In this document: positions 43,044 through 52,606 of the stretch, in pieces
Position numbering within the stretch: position 1 is the stretch's first letter
Layout of the letters: each line of letters starts with the position of its first letter
Assembly: GCF_001548115.1 (NCBI RefSeq)
Contig: NZ_AP014821.1
Location: forward strand, 1,364,001 to 1,428,000
DNA: 64,000 nucleotides
Source: Geminocystis sp. NIES-3709
GTDB lineage: Bacteria > Cyanobacteriota > Cyanobacteriia > Cyanobacteriales > Cyanobacteriaceae
Direction of reading: 5' to 3'
Notes under the pieces: model-generated
Databases searched by the model: none
The model's input: only the letters and a program-made list of their open reading frames with translations
Told to the model about the DNA's origin: nothing
Program-made: the position numbers and the translations under genes

Positions 43044-44200
43044 AGTAAGTGGGCAGAATTAATTGTATAATTAGAACATTAAAATAAATTTAATAAAATC
43101 AAAAAGTAATATACAAAAGTTTTATTTATATTTAAAAATAATTAATGTAGCTTAAAATCTGCTAAAAATATGAAAAATAAGTAAATCAAGGATAAAAAAT
43201 GCGATTTGTTACCAGATTAGCCCCAGAAACACAACAGTTATTAAAGACTATTGAACAAAAAAGTAAATACTATCAAGTTAGACATCGAGCAAAGTCGATT
43301 TTGTTAAGTTATCAAGGTTATGAAATTACTCAAATAATGTTAATATTAAATATTAGTAGAAATACAATTTATAATTGGCTTAATAATTGGGAAAAAAATG
43401 GTTTAAATGGATTATATAGCTTGAAGGGAAGAGGAAGAAAATCAACTTTAAATGAGCAACAAGAATTAAAAGTAAAAGAATGGATAAAATCTCATCCAAA
43501 AACCTTAAAGATAGTTCAAGAAAAAATAGAAAATGAGTGGGAGATAAAAATAAGCAAAGATACGAAAAAAGATTAGCAAAAAAAAGGGCATGGGGTGGTA
43601 TCGGTTCAAGAAAAAGGTAAAAGGGGAAGTATGCCCTGAATTATACTTACAAAAAAAGAGACAATTAGAGCAACTAAAAAGAGCAGAAAATGAAGGAAAA
43701 ATAGATATATATTATGGTGATGAAAGTGGATTTAGTTTAGGACCTTGTTTACCTTATGGATGGCAAGAAAAAGGGAGAAAAATAGAAAGAGAAAGTAGCC
43801 TAAGTAAAAGATTAAATGTGTTAGGATTTATGAAAAAAAATAATGAGTTAGAAAGCTATGTATTTGAGTCATCAATCAATAGTGATGTCGTGATAGCTTG
43901 TATAGATAACTTGAGTAAAAAAATAAAGAAGGAAACAGTATTAGTAATGGATAATGCCTCGATTCATCAAAATAAAAAATTCTGGAATAAAGAAGAAGAA
44001 TGGGGAAAAAAAGGATTAAAAATATTCTTTCTACCACTCTATTCACCACAATTAAACAAAATAGAAATACTGTGGAGATTTATGAAATATAAATGGTTAG
44101 AGAACTCCTGTTATAAAAGTTATTTAGATTTAGTAAAAGGAGTAGAAAATATTCTTATAAACTTTGGTTTAAAATGTACAATTAATTTTGCCTAGGTACT
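43044..44200 (+). mobile_element. IS630-family insertion sequence nested in another IS
   Basis: This 1157-bp element is flanked by TA (43042-43043 and 44201-44202), the IS630 target. Inverted repeats match imperfectly over about 25 bp: left AGTAAGTGGGCAGAATTAAT and right (reverse complement) AGTACCTAGGCAAAATTAAT. It encodes an IS630 transposase in two frames. Confidence 0.8.
43199..44195 (+). pseudogene. IS630-family transposase, split by a frameshift
   Basis: The first frame (43199-43576) has the helix-turn-helix domain (ITQIMLILNISRNTIYNWLN) and ends prematurely after 'ISKDTKKD'. The second frame, open from before 43590 to 44195, holds the DDE domain: 'IYYGDESGFSL' (Asp-Glu-Ser), 'VLVMDNASIHQNKKFW' (Asp) and 'PLYSPQLNKIEILWRFMKY' (Glu). 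A single intact gene would need one frame correction near 43555-43580, next to runs of A. Such tracts can slip, but most likely this copy is dead. Confidence 0.85.
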
Positions 44201-44572
44201 TATCTAGCAACAATTCATGTAGATGCAATATGCAGAAGGGCAAATAGAGCCTATTGTAAGGAAAAAGGGATAAAAATGAATGGAACTGCATTGGGAAGAC
44301 TGAAGAAAAATGTAAGTGCAGAGGAAAAAAGAGAGGCAAAAGAAAATGAAAAAATCAGAAATAGAGTGGAAGGAAAATTAGGGGAAGGAAAAAGAAGGTA
44401 CGGGTTAAATAAAATAATGACAAAACTGCCATCAACATCAATGACAGTTATATCACTAACATTTTTAATCATGCATTTATCTTACCTGTATCGGCAGGTA
44501 GTGGTGATTTTTTTGTGTCTATTTTCAGAAATAAACGATCATCAAAAGCTAACAATAACAAAAGATTATTAA
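44201..44572 (+). pseudogene. C-terminal remnant of an IS5-family transposase
   Basis: The open frame from 44201 reads 'YLATIHVDAICRRANRAYCK' and then 'ALGRLKKNVSAEEKREAKEN' and 'VEGKLGEGKRRYGLNKIMTKL', the usual end of IS5-group transposases including the last DDE glutamate region. Nothing upstream within the element encodes the catalytic start. An ATG at 44276 inside the frame does not mark a real gene. Confidence 0.8.
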
Positions 44573-44757
44573 ATGACAAGTAAAAATCAACAAAAACTTA
44601 TCTTATTTTCTGTTTGTTAATACTGATGAATCTTTTTGTGTTTTATTCAGCAAACCCTATTATATTTGCCATATTTACTTTAGCATACTTTCATTAGACA
44701 AGGTTTGTAGTTAAGCCTAAAGCCTTAATTTAATAGCCTTAAAGGGCAAACTACGAA

Positions 44758-47379
44758 CTATTCAAATATGTCTAATTGGTTCATTATTTTCTCTGTATTT
44801 TCTTGTTTAGAAGGAGTTAATTTTTTGATATTTTTCCTTAAACCGATCGCAATTTTACTATGTTTTTCGATTTGACTCATTACCTGTTTTGCACGGCTAA
44901 TTACTACCTTTGGTAAACCTGCCAGTCTTCCAGCTTCGATGCCGTAGGATTTATCCGCCCCCCCTGCTTTGACTTCATGCAAGAAGATGATGTCATTTTC
45001 TAATTCTTTTACCGTAACTTGATAATTCGCAACATTTTCAAGGATAGACGCTAATTCATTTAATTCATGGTAATGGGTAGCGAAAATTGTACGACATTGT
45101 ATCTCGATCGCCAAATACTCCGCAACCGCCCACGCTATAGATAAACCGTCAAAAGTAGCTGTACCCCTTCCAATCTCATCAAGCAATACCAACGATTTAT
45201 CAGTGGCATGGTTTAAAATATTTGCAGTCTCGTTCATTTCTACCATAAAAGTCGATTGCCCCGTACCGATGTCATCCACAGCTCCTACTCTCGTAAATAT
45301 TCGATCGCATATAGATAATTTAGCACTTTCGGCGGGAATAAAACTGCCTATTTGTGCCATTAATTGAATCAATCCGACTTGACGCAAATAACAACTTTTA
45401 CCACTGGCATTAGGACCTGTTAATATGATTAAATCGGGCATTTTTTCTGAACCTAAATTAGTGGAATTGGGAACAAACATTCCAAAACCTAATAATTTTT
45501 CGACTACTGGATGACGACCATTTTTAATTTTAATAACTCTGTCATTAGTAATCTCAGGTCGATTATAATCTTGATATACAGACAATTCTGCTAGTCCTGA
45601 TAACACATCCATCGCCGCTATTGCTCGGGCAACTTTTCTAATTTCTTCCGTTTTTTCTGCTACTAAAGAGCGTAAATTAACAAATATTTCATATTCAAAT
45701 TTAGCTAAATCATCTTTAGCATTTAAAATGCGATTTTCTTTTTCTTTTAACTCAGCAGTAATATACCTTTCTTCGTTTAATAATGTTTGTTTGCGTTGAT
45801 AATTTTCTGGGGCTAATTCTGCTTTTGATCGAGGCATACTAATATAATAACCGAAGGTTTTGTTATAACCAACCTTCAAATTAGTAATTCCCGTGCGTTG
45901 TCTTTCCGTCACTTCCAGATTTGCCAACCATTCCCTATCACCATCAATCAGTCTGCGCATATCGTCTAACTGCTGATTTACGCTATCCCGAATAATACCC
46001 CCTTCCTTAACGTGTTGGGGCGGAAATTCGACAATGGTATCTAAGACTTTTTTCCCCAATTCTTCCAACTCAGGAGGCACATTTTGCAAAGCCTGAAAAT
46101 AGGGTGAATTACCTTCTTTGGCTAACTCCGCTAAATAGGTTAATTTCACTAAAGAATCGCCTAAATTAAGTAATTCCTTGGGATTTGCTGTACCTGCACC
46201 CACTCTCCCCGTTATCCTCTCTAAATCGTAAATATTCTTAAATAATTGCCTAATTTCTTCTCTCAAGGGCAGATTTTCCATCAATTCCGCAATGGTATCT
46301 TGACGGGCAATAATTCCTAACTTATTGATTAATGGTTGTAATAACCACCGTCTCAAAGCCCTTGCACCCATAGCTGTACAAGTTTTATCTAAAGCCCACA
46401 ATAAAGAGCCGTGAAAGGTGTTATCTCTCACTGTGTTTGTGATTTCGAGATTTCGTCTCGTGGTACTATCCAAGACTAAATAATCAGCGATATTATAAGT
46501 GCGAATAAGTTGTAATGGTACTTGATTCGCTTTTTGAGTATCCTGTACATATTCTAGTAATCCTCCCGCCGCACGAATAGCTAAGGGTAAATGTTCACAA
46601 CCTACACCCTCTAGGGATTTGAGTTTAAACTCCACTAATAATCTGGGCTTGGCTTCGTTGATGTCAAAGGCTTTTTGCGATCGCAACGAATAACAAAAGC
46701 AATCAGGAAGAAAATCAGGAAGACTATCGGATTTTTGACCGGGACGTAGTAAACTATTAATATCGGGAGCATTAACGGGAAATAATATCTCTGCTGGTTG
46801 TAAACGTAGTAATTCAGTAGATAAAGCGTTTAAATCCCTACTTTGGGTGGTGAAAAATTCCCCTGTTGAGATGTCTGCATAGGCTAAACCCCAATATTCT
46901 TTCGCTACCACCACAGCCCCTAAGAAGTTATTTTGTTTGGAGGGTAACATCTCGTCTTCAGTGATTGTACCGGGGGTTAATAATTTAGTGATTGCCCGTT
47001 TAACAATTCTTTTCTCCGCCGCCGCTGTTGCAGCATCTTCTACTTGATCACAAATTACCACTGCATAACCTTTTTCTACCAATTGTCTCGCATATCGATC
47101 GAGGGCATGATGAGGTACGCCTGTCATAGCGATTCTACCAACATTTTGCCCTGCATCTTTGCTGGTTATTACTAACTCTAATTCTTGAGAAATCGTTACG
47201 GCATCTTGAAAAAAACACTCAAAAAAGTCACCTACCCTATAAAGTAATAATGAATTAGGATATTGCTCTTTCACCTCCACATAATGCTGATACATGGGGG
47301 TTAAATCTCCTCGATTGATGGGGTGATAATCCTCGTGAGGGGAGTTTCTGGTGGCTTTATTCGTGACAATTTCAGTCAT
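44758..47379 (-). CDS. mutS: DNA mismatch repair protein MutS
   Basis: MutS recognises mispairs and small loops and starts repair with MutL. The 873-residue protein has the mismatch-recognition domain near residues 25-140 (with YRVGDFFECFFQDA, the Phe-x-Glu element), lever and clamp domains, and the ATPase domain with Walker A GPNASGKSC near 655, 'TFMVEMNETANIL', Walker B 'LVLLDEIGRGT' and 'FATHYHEL'. Length and order are canonical. It borders the IS patch and the restriction-modification pair. Confidence 0.96.
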   Translation of the reverse strand: MTEIVTNKATRNSPHEDYHPINRGDLTPMYQHYVEVKEQYPNSLLLYRVGDFFECFFQDAVTISQELELVITSKDAGQNVGRIAMTGVPHHALDRYARQLVEKGYAVVICDQVEDAATAAAEKRIVKRAITKLLTPGTITEDEMLPSKQNNFLGAVVVAKEYWGLAYADISTGEFFTTQSRDLNALSTELLRLQPAEILFPVNAPDINSLLRPGQKSDSLPDFLPDCFCYSLRSQKAFDINEAKPRLLVEFKLKSLEGVGCEHLPLAIRAAGGLLEYVQDTQKANQVPLQLIRTYNIADYLVLDSTTRRNLEITNTVRDNTFHGSLLWALDKTCTAMGARALRRWLLQPLINKLGIIARQDTIAELMENLPLREEIRQLFKNIYDLERITGRVGAGTANPKELLNLGDSLVKLTYLAELAKEGNSPYFQALQNVPPELEELGKKVLDTIVEFPPQHVKEGGIIRDSVNQQLDDMRRLIDGDREWLANLEVTERQRTGITNLKVGYNKTFGYYISMPRSKAELAPENYQRKQTLLNEERYITAELKEKENRILNAKDDLAKFEYEIFVNLRSLVAEKTEEIRKVARAIAAMDVLSGLAELSVYQDYNRPEITNDRVIKIKNGRHPVVEKLLGFGMFVPNSTNLGSEKMPDLIILTGPNASGKSCYLRQVGLIQLMAQIGSFIPAESAKLSICDRIFTRVGAVDDIGTGQSTFMVEMNETANILNHATDKSLVLLDEIGRGTATFDGLSIAWAVAEYLAIEIQCRTIFATHYHELNELASILENVANYQVTVKELENDIIFLHEVKAGGADKSYGIEAGRLAGLPKVVISRAKQVMSQIEKHSKIAIGLRKNIKKLTPSKQENTEKIMNQLDIFE

Positions 47380-47522
47380 TGTGACAACATTTTACTAGGA
47401 CTTATGTTTTTATTATGATCGAAAATGATAATATTAATCAATATCATAGTTGTTTTCGGTATCAATAAATTGTTCAATAACACTGTTTATATCAATAGTC
47501 AATTAAGTAATTAAATTAAAAT

Positions 47523-48350
47523 ATGTTAAAGGTAAAAACTGATATTTTCTTAGGAGATTGCAAGGATATTTTAAAACAATTACCTGATAATTCGATCGAT
47601 TTAATTATTACATCCCCACCCTATGCAGATCAACGAAAAAATACTTATGGTGGAATTCATCCCAAAGAATATGTTGATTGGTTTTTGCCTATCGGTAAAG
47701 AATTATTGCGTGTTTTGCATCCCAACGGCACATTTATTTTAAACATAAAAGAGAAGGTTGTTAACGGAGAAAGAAGCACTTATGTTTTAGAATTAATTTT
47801 AGAATTAAAAAAACAAGGTTGGTTATGGACAGAAGAATTTGTATGGCATAAAAAAAATTGTTTCCCTGGAAAATGGTCAAATCGTTTTCGAGATGCGTGG
47901 GAAAGATTGCTACAATTCAACAAGCAAAAAAAATTTAATATGTATCAGGATGCGGTAAAAGTACCAATTGGTGATTGGGCGACAGGGCGTTTAAAAAACT
48001 TAAGCGAAACCGATAAAATTCGTGATAATGCCAAAAATGGTAGTGGATTTGGCAAAAATGTCTCTAATTGGGTAGGCAAAGAAACTGTTTACCCTACTAA
48101 TGTTATTCATTTAGCTACAGAGTGCAATAACAAAAATCATAGTGCTGCTTTTCCTGAGAGTTTGCCAGAGTGGTTTATTAAACTCTTTACTCAAGAAGGT
48201 GATACTATTTTAGACCCTTTTGCAGGTTCAGGAACGACTTTAATGGTAGCACAAAAAATGAAAAGAAACTCGATAGGTATTGAAATTTTACCAGAATATT
48301 ATGAAATGATTAAGGAAGAAATTATCCCTGTTAGTTATTTATTATTATGA
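47523..48350 (+). CDS. Type II DNA methyltransferase (N4-cytosine/N6-adenine, beta class)
   Basis: The 275-residue SAM-dependent methyltransferase has catalytic motif IV TSPPY near residues 30-34 and the SAM-binding motif DPFAGSGTT near 230-238. Motif IV before motif I is the beta-class order. SPPY more often marks N4-cytosine enzymes, but this is not decisive. The next gene overlaps it by 4 bp (ATGA) and looks like the cognate endonuclease, so this enzyme protects host sites. The target sequence cannot be derived. Confidence 0.9.
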   Translation: MLKVKTDIFLGDCKDILKQLPDNSIDLIITSPPYADQRKNTYGGIHPKEYVDWFLPIGKELLRVLHPNGTFILNIKEKVVNGERSTYVLELILELKKQGWLWTEEFVWHKKNCFPGKWSNRFRDAWERLLQFNKQKKFNMYQDAVKVPIGDWATGRLKNLSETDKIRDNAKNGSGFGKNVSNWVGKETVYPTNVIHLATECNNKNHSAAFPESLPEWFIKLFTQEGDTILDPFAGSGTTLMVAQKMKRNSIGIEILPEYYEMIKEEIIPVSYLLL

Positions 48351-49099
48351 CCAATTTACTAAAAAAAGAAGACATTATTAATTATGTAGAAGGAAATATA
48401 GATAAGTTTCATCAGAAAAGAATCAAAAAACTAGAAGAGCTGAATCTTAAACAAATTTTAAAAAGAAAAAATCCTTATCTATACAAAGCAAAAAATATTT
48501 TAACAGCACAAGATTTTGTTAAAAATTTATTGGATGCTTTTTTACAGTCACAGGAAGAAACTTTATTCGGTGATTTTATCGAAGGTTTAGCAATTTTTGT
48601 TTGCCAAAAAGTTTTTAATGGTTTTAAGTCAAGAAGATTAGAAGGTATTGATTTAGAGTTTGTTAAAAATGATATTACATATATTGTAGAAATAAAATCA
48701 GGACCAAATTGGGGAAATAGTAGCCAAATAAAAAAGATGAAAGATAATTTTCAATCAGCAAAAAATATTTTACAATCAGAAAATACAAATATGAGAGTAA
48801 TTGCTATTAATGGTTGTTGTTATGGTATAGAAAATAACCCAGATAAGGGTGATTACTTTAAATATTGTGGACAGGAATTTTGGTACTTTATTTCTGAGAA
48901 TGAAAATTTATATATTGATATTATTGAACCTTTAGGGCATAAAGCAAAAGAGAAAAACGAAGCCTTTTTAGTTGCTTATGCAAAAGTTATTAATAAATTC
49001 ACCTTTAATTTTGTTCAAGAATTCTGTGATGAAGGAATGATTAATTGGGAAAAAATTGTTAGGTTTAACTCTCAAAAATCACAACCCTTCAGAGGTTAA
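48347..49099 (+). CDS. Type II restriction endonuclease, PD-(D/E)XK, PmeII-like
   Basis: The 250-residue protein carries a PD-(D/E)XK core: an Asp in EGIDLEFVKND (near 101-107) and Glu-x-Lys in VEIKSGPNWGN (Glu115, Lys117). The lead 'LKRKNPYLYKAKNILTAQDF' and 'QEETLFGDFIEGLAIFV' fit, from memory, the PmeII family. It starts within the stop of the methyltransferase gene, so translation is coupled. It would cut foreign DNA at a site the partner protects. The family name is less sure than the restriction role. Confidence 0.8.
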   Translation: MTNLLKKEDIINYVEGNIDKFHQKRIKKLEELNLKQILKRKNPYLYKAKNILTAQDFVKNLLDAFLQSQEETLFGDFIEGLAIFVCQKVFNGFKSRRLEGIDLEFVKNDITYIVEIKSGPNWGNSSQIKKMKDNFQSAKNILQSENTNMRVIAINGCCYGIENNPDKGDYFKYCGQEFWYFISENENLYIDIIEPLGHKAKEKNEAFLVAYAKVINKFTFNFVQEFCDEGMINWEKIVRFNSQKSQPFRG

Positions 49100-49195
49100 A
49101 GGCGAATAAGGATTTTAACGGCATTATTAATGAGATAAACTTATTGATAAATGAATTATTGTTATTAGTTTCTTTTTAACTTACAGCATATAGAA

Positions 49196-50152
49196 TTATG
49201 GTAATTTACTTTTAATAACTTTTGTATAGTTTCTTAGTTGTAAGACTAACTCAGGACTCATTAATTTTTTGAGAAATTTAATCCATGTGGGCTGTAAAGT
49301 TCTCATGTAAGTTTTGACGTAATTATATTTTTGTTGATTTATTTCAACTTTTTTCGGCAATGTTATTGACACTAAAAATGGTTGAGATTCACTACGTCCT
49401 AAACGTAAACTAGCATACCACGACCCATGAGTACCGCTACCATCAAATCCAATATTAGTGACATAACTAATAGGAGGATAAAGTATGTAACCATTATGCT
49501 TAAAAACACTCCAATACCAACGAATAGCCCAAGAATCTATTTCTCCTGACATTTGACGATTAATCATGTCAAAAAAACTATAGTTATTATCTAAGTTGAA
49601 ACGATCGCGCATTTCATTATCAGTTTTTAAGATTTCCCAACCTTCTGCTTTTTCATCAAACTTATCCCATGCTCTTTTCCATGTAGCCCAGCCCCATGAA
49701 TATATAAAAGGTAAAAATAGTGCCTCATTTTGATTTTTTAATTCCGATACAGGAAACATATATCCAGAAATTTGCATGACACTATTTTCATTTTTGTATT
49801 GTTCTAGTGCATTATTCATATACTCTAAAAACTTTGGACTAACTACGAGATCATCTTCTAAAACAATTACTTTTTCAAATTCATTAACTAAGTGAGTGAC
49901 ACCATCAATAATAGAATTTGCTAAACCCTTATTTTGACTGGCTTCAATAATTTTAACCTCTTTACCCATCATTGAATGTACTACCTGTCTTGTTTCTTCC
50001 ACTGCAGTTAAGTCTTCTTCGTTTTTAGCTCCATCAGAAAAAATAAACACCGGACTTTGTGTAAATTCTGGACATTGTTTTAATGCTTCCAATGTTTTTC
50101 GAGTATGTTCTGGTCTTTTATAAACAAAAAGTGCGATCGGAGCAAGTGTCAT
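49196..50152 (-). CDS. Glycosyltransferase family 2-like protein
   Basis: The 318-residue protein (start at ATG 50152; an ATG 21 codons earlier would add an unusual lead) has a GT-A fold. It shows 'LAPIALFVYKRPEHTRKTL' at the start, an EDDLVVSP motif for metal and nucleotide sugar, and the acceptor-side 'SYIYSWGWATWKRAW'-type block (here FLPFIYSWGWATWKRAWDKF). Proteins of this kind add sugars in capsule or O-antigen clusters. It is the last gene of the minus-strand polysaccharide run. Confidence 0.85.
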   Translation of the reverse strand: MTLAPIALFVYKRPEHTRKTLEALKQCPEFTQSPVFIFSDGAKNEEDLTAVEETRQVVHSMMGKEVKIIEASQNKGLANSIIDGVTHLVNEFEKVIVLEDDLVVSPKFLEYMNNALEQYKNENSVMQISGYMFPVSELKNQNEALFLPFIYSWGWATWKRAWDKFDEKAEGWEILKTDNEMRDRFNLDNNYSFFDMINRQMSGEIDSWAIRWYWSVFKHNGYILYPPISYVTNIGFDGSGTHGSWYASLRLGRSESQPFLVSITLPKKVEINQQKYNYVKTYMRTLQPTWIKFLKKLMSPELVLQLRNYTKVIKSKLP

Positions 50153-50273
50153 AATCAAGTTAGTTTTTGAAAATATATCGAGGGTATAAAATGTCTTTAT
50201 AACAAAATTTGACATTTATTCTACAACGTTTTTGCTCCACAAACATATTAATGAGTTTTACCTTAATTCTTGA

Positions 50274-51362
50274 TTAGGAGAATATTTTTGCTATTTTTGA
50301 ACTTAAGTTAATTCTCACTTTTTCTATTGTTTGAACAACCTCGGACATTTTAGTATTATGTAATTCTCCTACATTAGAAAGCTCAGATAACTGATCAACA
50401 CTAGTAGGGCGAGGAATAATAAATTCATCCCATCCCATATCTTTGTAAATACCTAAAATTTTAGTGTCCAATGATAAATCAATAAAGGGAAACGCTGGAG
50501 TTTTATTTATCATTGCGGGAAGAGCAACGTGTAAACGATCGGTAAAAACCAACGAATTTTCGTCGTAGAGATTCACTATGTTGATTAAATCAAGATTATC
50601 GACTAACTTTACAGTAATAGAAAACTGTTGTCTGATTCTATCAGATAATGCTTTCATAAAAGGAACATCCAGAGTTACATTACCAAGAAAAATAATTTCA
50701 TTTAAGTTGCTTTTTTCCAAGGTTTTTTGAATCACGATCGAACAAAAGTTTTCTATTATTTTTTCGCTTACTTCTCCTCTGTCTCCTCGAAACGAAAAAA
50801 TTATTTTTGAGGATAAGGATTTAATTTTCTGTTCATTTGGAGGCATCAAAAATGCTAAATCGGGCCACACTTCTGCATTTAAATGATTATTAATATTTGT
50901 TAGACTATCCCTTACTGAATATCTGTGAATATACTTAGAGATAAATTTTTCTAAGACTTGTTCTAGGGCAGGTAGTGTATCTAATGATTTACATACCCAA
51001 ATACATTTAATTCCCAAAGATTGTAAAAATAATAAAATAAATGAATTTTTTAGCTGTACAATTCGACTTTTTAATCCTTGATAACGAGAATGACCCGGAA
51101 TAAGACAAATATATTGGTAGAATGATTTTTTCAGTAGTACGCTTAGAAAAAATTTTCGATCAAATTCTTTATCCCATTCAATTAATTTGACATTAGGAGA
51201 TTGTAAACAAGTCATTTGCTGTAAAAGATCAAAATTACTTTTTAGGTACAAAATATCCACTCTACTATGAATAGAAAGTTGACCAATAAGATAATCATTA
51301 ATCAAAAGATCACCATAGTTTTCCGACTGAAAGTTTCTTAATATATAAAGTAAATTTTTCAT
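50274..51362 (-). CDS. Polysaccharide pyruvyl transferase family protein
   Basis: The 362-residue protein has the family opening 'NFQSENYGDLLINDYLI' and the C-terminal half with a nucleotide-binding GT-B-like fold, 'IIFSFRGDRG' and 'SLVFTDRLHVALPAMI' (the Asp-Arg-x-His block). Members add pyruvate ketals to sugars or act as related transferases. The start lies 3 bp from the end of the upstream GT4 gene, so both are in one operon. It is one of three such proteins in the locus and differs clearly from the other two. Confidence 0.82.
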   Translation of the reverse strand: MKNLLYILRNFQSENYGDLLINDYLIGQLSIHSRVDILYLKSNFDLLQQMTCLQSPNVKLIEWDKEFDRKFFLSVLLKKSFYQYICLIPGHSRYQGLKSRIVQLKNSFILLFLQSLGIKCIWVCKSLDTLPALEQVLEKFISKYIHRYSVRDSLTNINNHLNAEVWPDLAFLMPPNEQKIKSLSSKIIFSFRGDRGEVSEKIIENFCSIVIQKTLEKSNLNEIIFLGNVTLDVPFMKALSDRIRQQFSITVKLVDNLDLINIVNLYDENSLVFTDRLHVALPAMINKTPAFPFIDLSLDTKILGIYKDMGWDEFIIPRPTSVDQLSELSNVGELHNTKMSEVVQTIEKVRINLSSKIAKIFS

Positions 51363-51365
51363 AGT

Positions 51366-52523
51366 TTAGTTTTTTTCTTCTTTACTAATTTCTTCTACAA
51401 TCCATTTACCAATTATTTCAGCTCTTTTTTCTTTAGGAAGAGAATGAGCATTTTTAATCGCCTTAGACTGAAATTCATCATAATTATCTTTTATTAAATT
51501 AATCCCCTTGACAATTTCATCAATGGACATTGGATCAACTAGAATAGAAGAGTCAGGGAAAACTTGACAAGAAATTTCTGGTAAATTAGAACTAATAATA
51601 GGAAGCCCCATTGCCATAGCTTCTGATATAGCATTAGAACATCCTTCTCCAGTAGTTGGTAAAACAAAAATATTAGCACAAGCTAACCATTGTGGTAACT
51701 CCTCATGGGAAACAGAACCTGCAAAAATAATCTGTTCCGAAATTTGTGGGGGAGTTCCTTTACCGATAAAAATAATTTTGATATTGGGAATTAATTTTAT
51801 CGCTTCTAAAACCTGTTTATATCCTTTTCTGGGGATAAATTGTCCAACAAAAATCAAAACAAAATCCGAAATATCTATTTTTTTCTTTCTCCGAGCTTCT
51901 TTGAGATCGATCGGAAAAAATTTAATCGGATCAGCCCGATTTGGAACAGTTAAAAGAGATGCTTTATTAATTAACCCTTCCAAGTACAATTTTTCGGAAA
52001 TAACAGGAGAGTTAGAAATTATGCCACTAAGTGACTCTACAACTATTTTTTTCCCAGTAGTAGTAAGTTTGTCAATCGCATTACCTATGTCAGATTCTCC
52101 ACACCCTACAAATAAAAATGTTTTAAGAGTATTTGCCACTTTATAAGCCCCTTGAACTGTTATCAAAAAATGACAATAAACAAAATCAGGACGAAAAGAA
52201 ATGTATTTCAAACCCCATGAACAAGATAATTCAAAAAGAAATTGAGTAATATTATTTTGAAGAATTATATTACAAAAAAAAAGTTTACTTATGTTAAAAA
52301 ATGGTGGTCTAATAATGATTATTCCTTTTTCAGTTTTATAAGGCTTTAAAAAAAAGGACTCAAAAAAAATTTTTTTAGAAGTAAATATGCTTTTTGGACA
52401 AATAACGACTACTTCACTTCCCATTTCAACCCAACCCTCAGCTATGTTTTTGACAAAAATACCCACATGAGGCACTTCAGGAGAAGGGTATGAACTTGAG
52501 ACGATAATCACTTTTTTTTTCAT
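51366..52523 (-). CDS. Glycosyltransferase family 4
   Basis: The 385-residue GT-B enzyme has an N-terminal acceptor domain ('SSSYPSPEVPHVGIFVKNIA') and a C-terminal donor domain with 'LIFVGQFIPRKGYKQVLEA' and the EX7E motif in 'VLPTTGEGCSNAISEAMAMG'. It uses a nucleotide sugar with retention. It lies between the Wzy-like gene and a pyruvyl transferase gene and probably extends the repeat unit on the cytosolic side. Confidence 0.88.
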   Translation of the reverse strand: MKKKVIIVSSSYPSPEVPHVGIFVKNIAEGWVEMGSEVVVICPKSIFTSKKIFFESFFLKPYKTEKGIIIIRPPFFNISKLFFCNIILQNNITQFLFELSCSWGLKYISFRPDFVYCHFLITVQGAYKVANTLKTFLFVGCGESDIGNAIDKLTTTGKKIVVESLSGIISNSPVISEKLYLEGLINKASLLTVPNRADPIKFFPIDLKEARRKKKIDISDFVLIFVGQFIPRKGYKQVLEAIKLIPNIKIIFIGKGTPPQISEQIIFAGSVSHEELPQWLACANIFVLPTTGEGCSNAISEAMAMGLPIISSNLPEISCQVFPDSSILVDPMSIDEIVKGINLIKDNYDEFQSKAIKNAHSLPKEKRAEIIGKWIVEEISKEEKN

Positions 52524-52606
52524 TAACGTTAATGTTTTAATAAATCATCATTAATAATAAATTTTTTCGTGAACTTATTTAAGCTGACACATATAATCTA
52601 AAAAAA

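Larger units (their letters stand above)
42937..44657 (+). mobile_element. Remnant IS5-family element, interrupted by IS630
   Basis: The ends are inverted repeats GGGTTTGCTGAAT (42937-42949 and the reverse complement ending at 44657) flanked by TA. Of its own transposase only a C-terminal piece (44201-44572) remains. The left part, 42937-43043, is non-coding. An IS630 element sits between the two parts at a TA. The missing transposase N-terminus shows that a deletion occurred before or together with that insertion. Confidence 0.75.

Noticed and set aside
44276-44572. A separate 98-codon gene
   Set aside because: It is the end of an IS5-family transposase frame that already runs from 44201; the ATG is internal.
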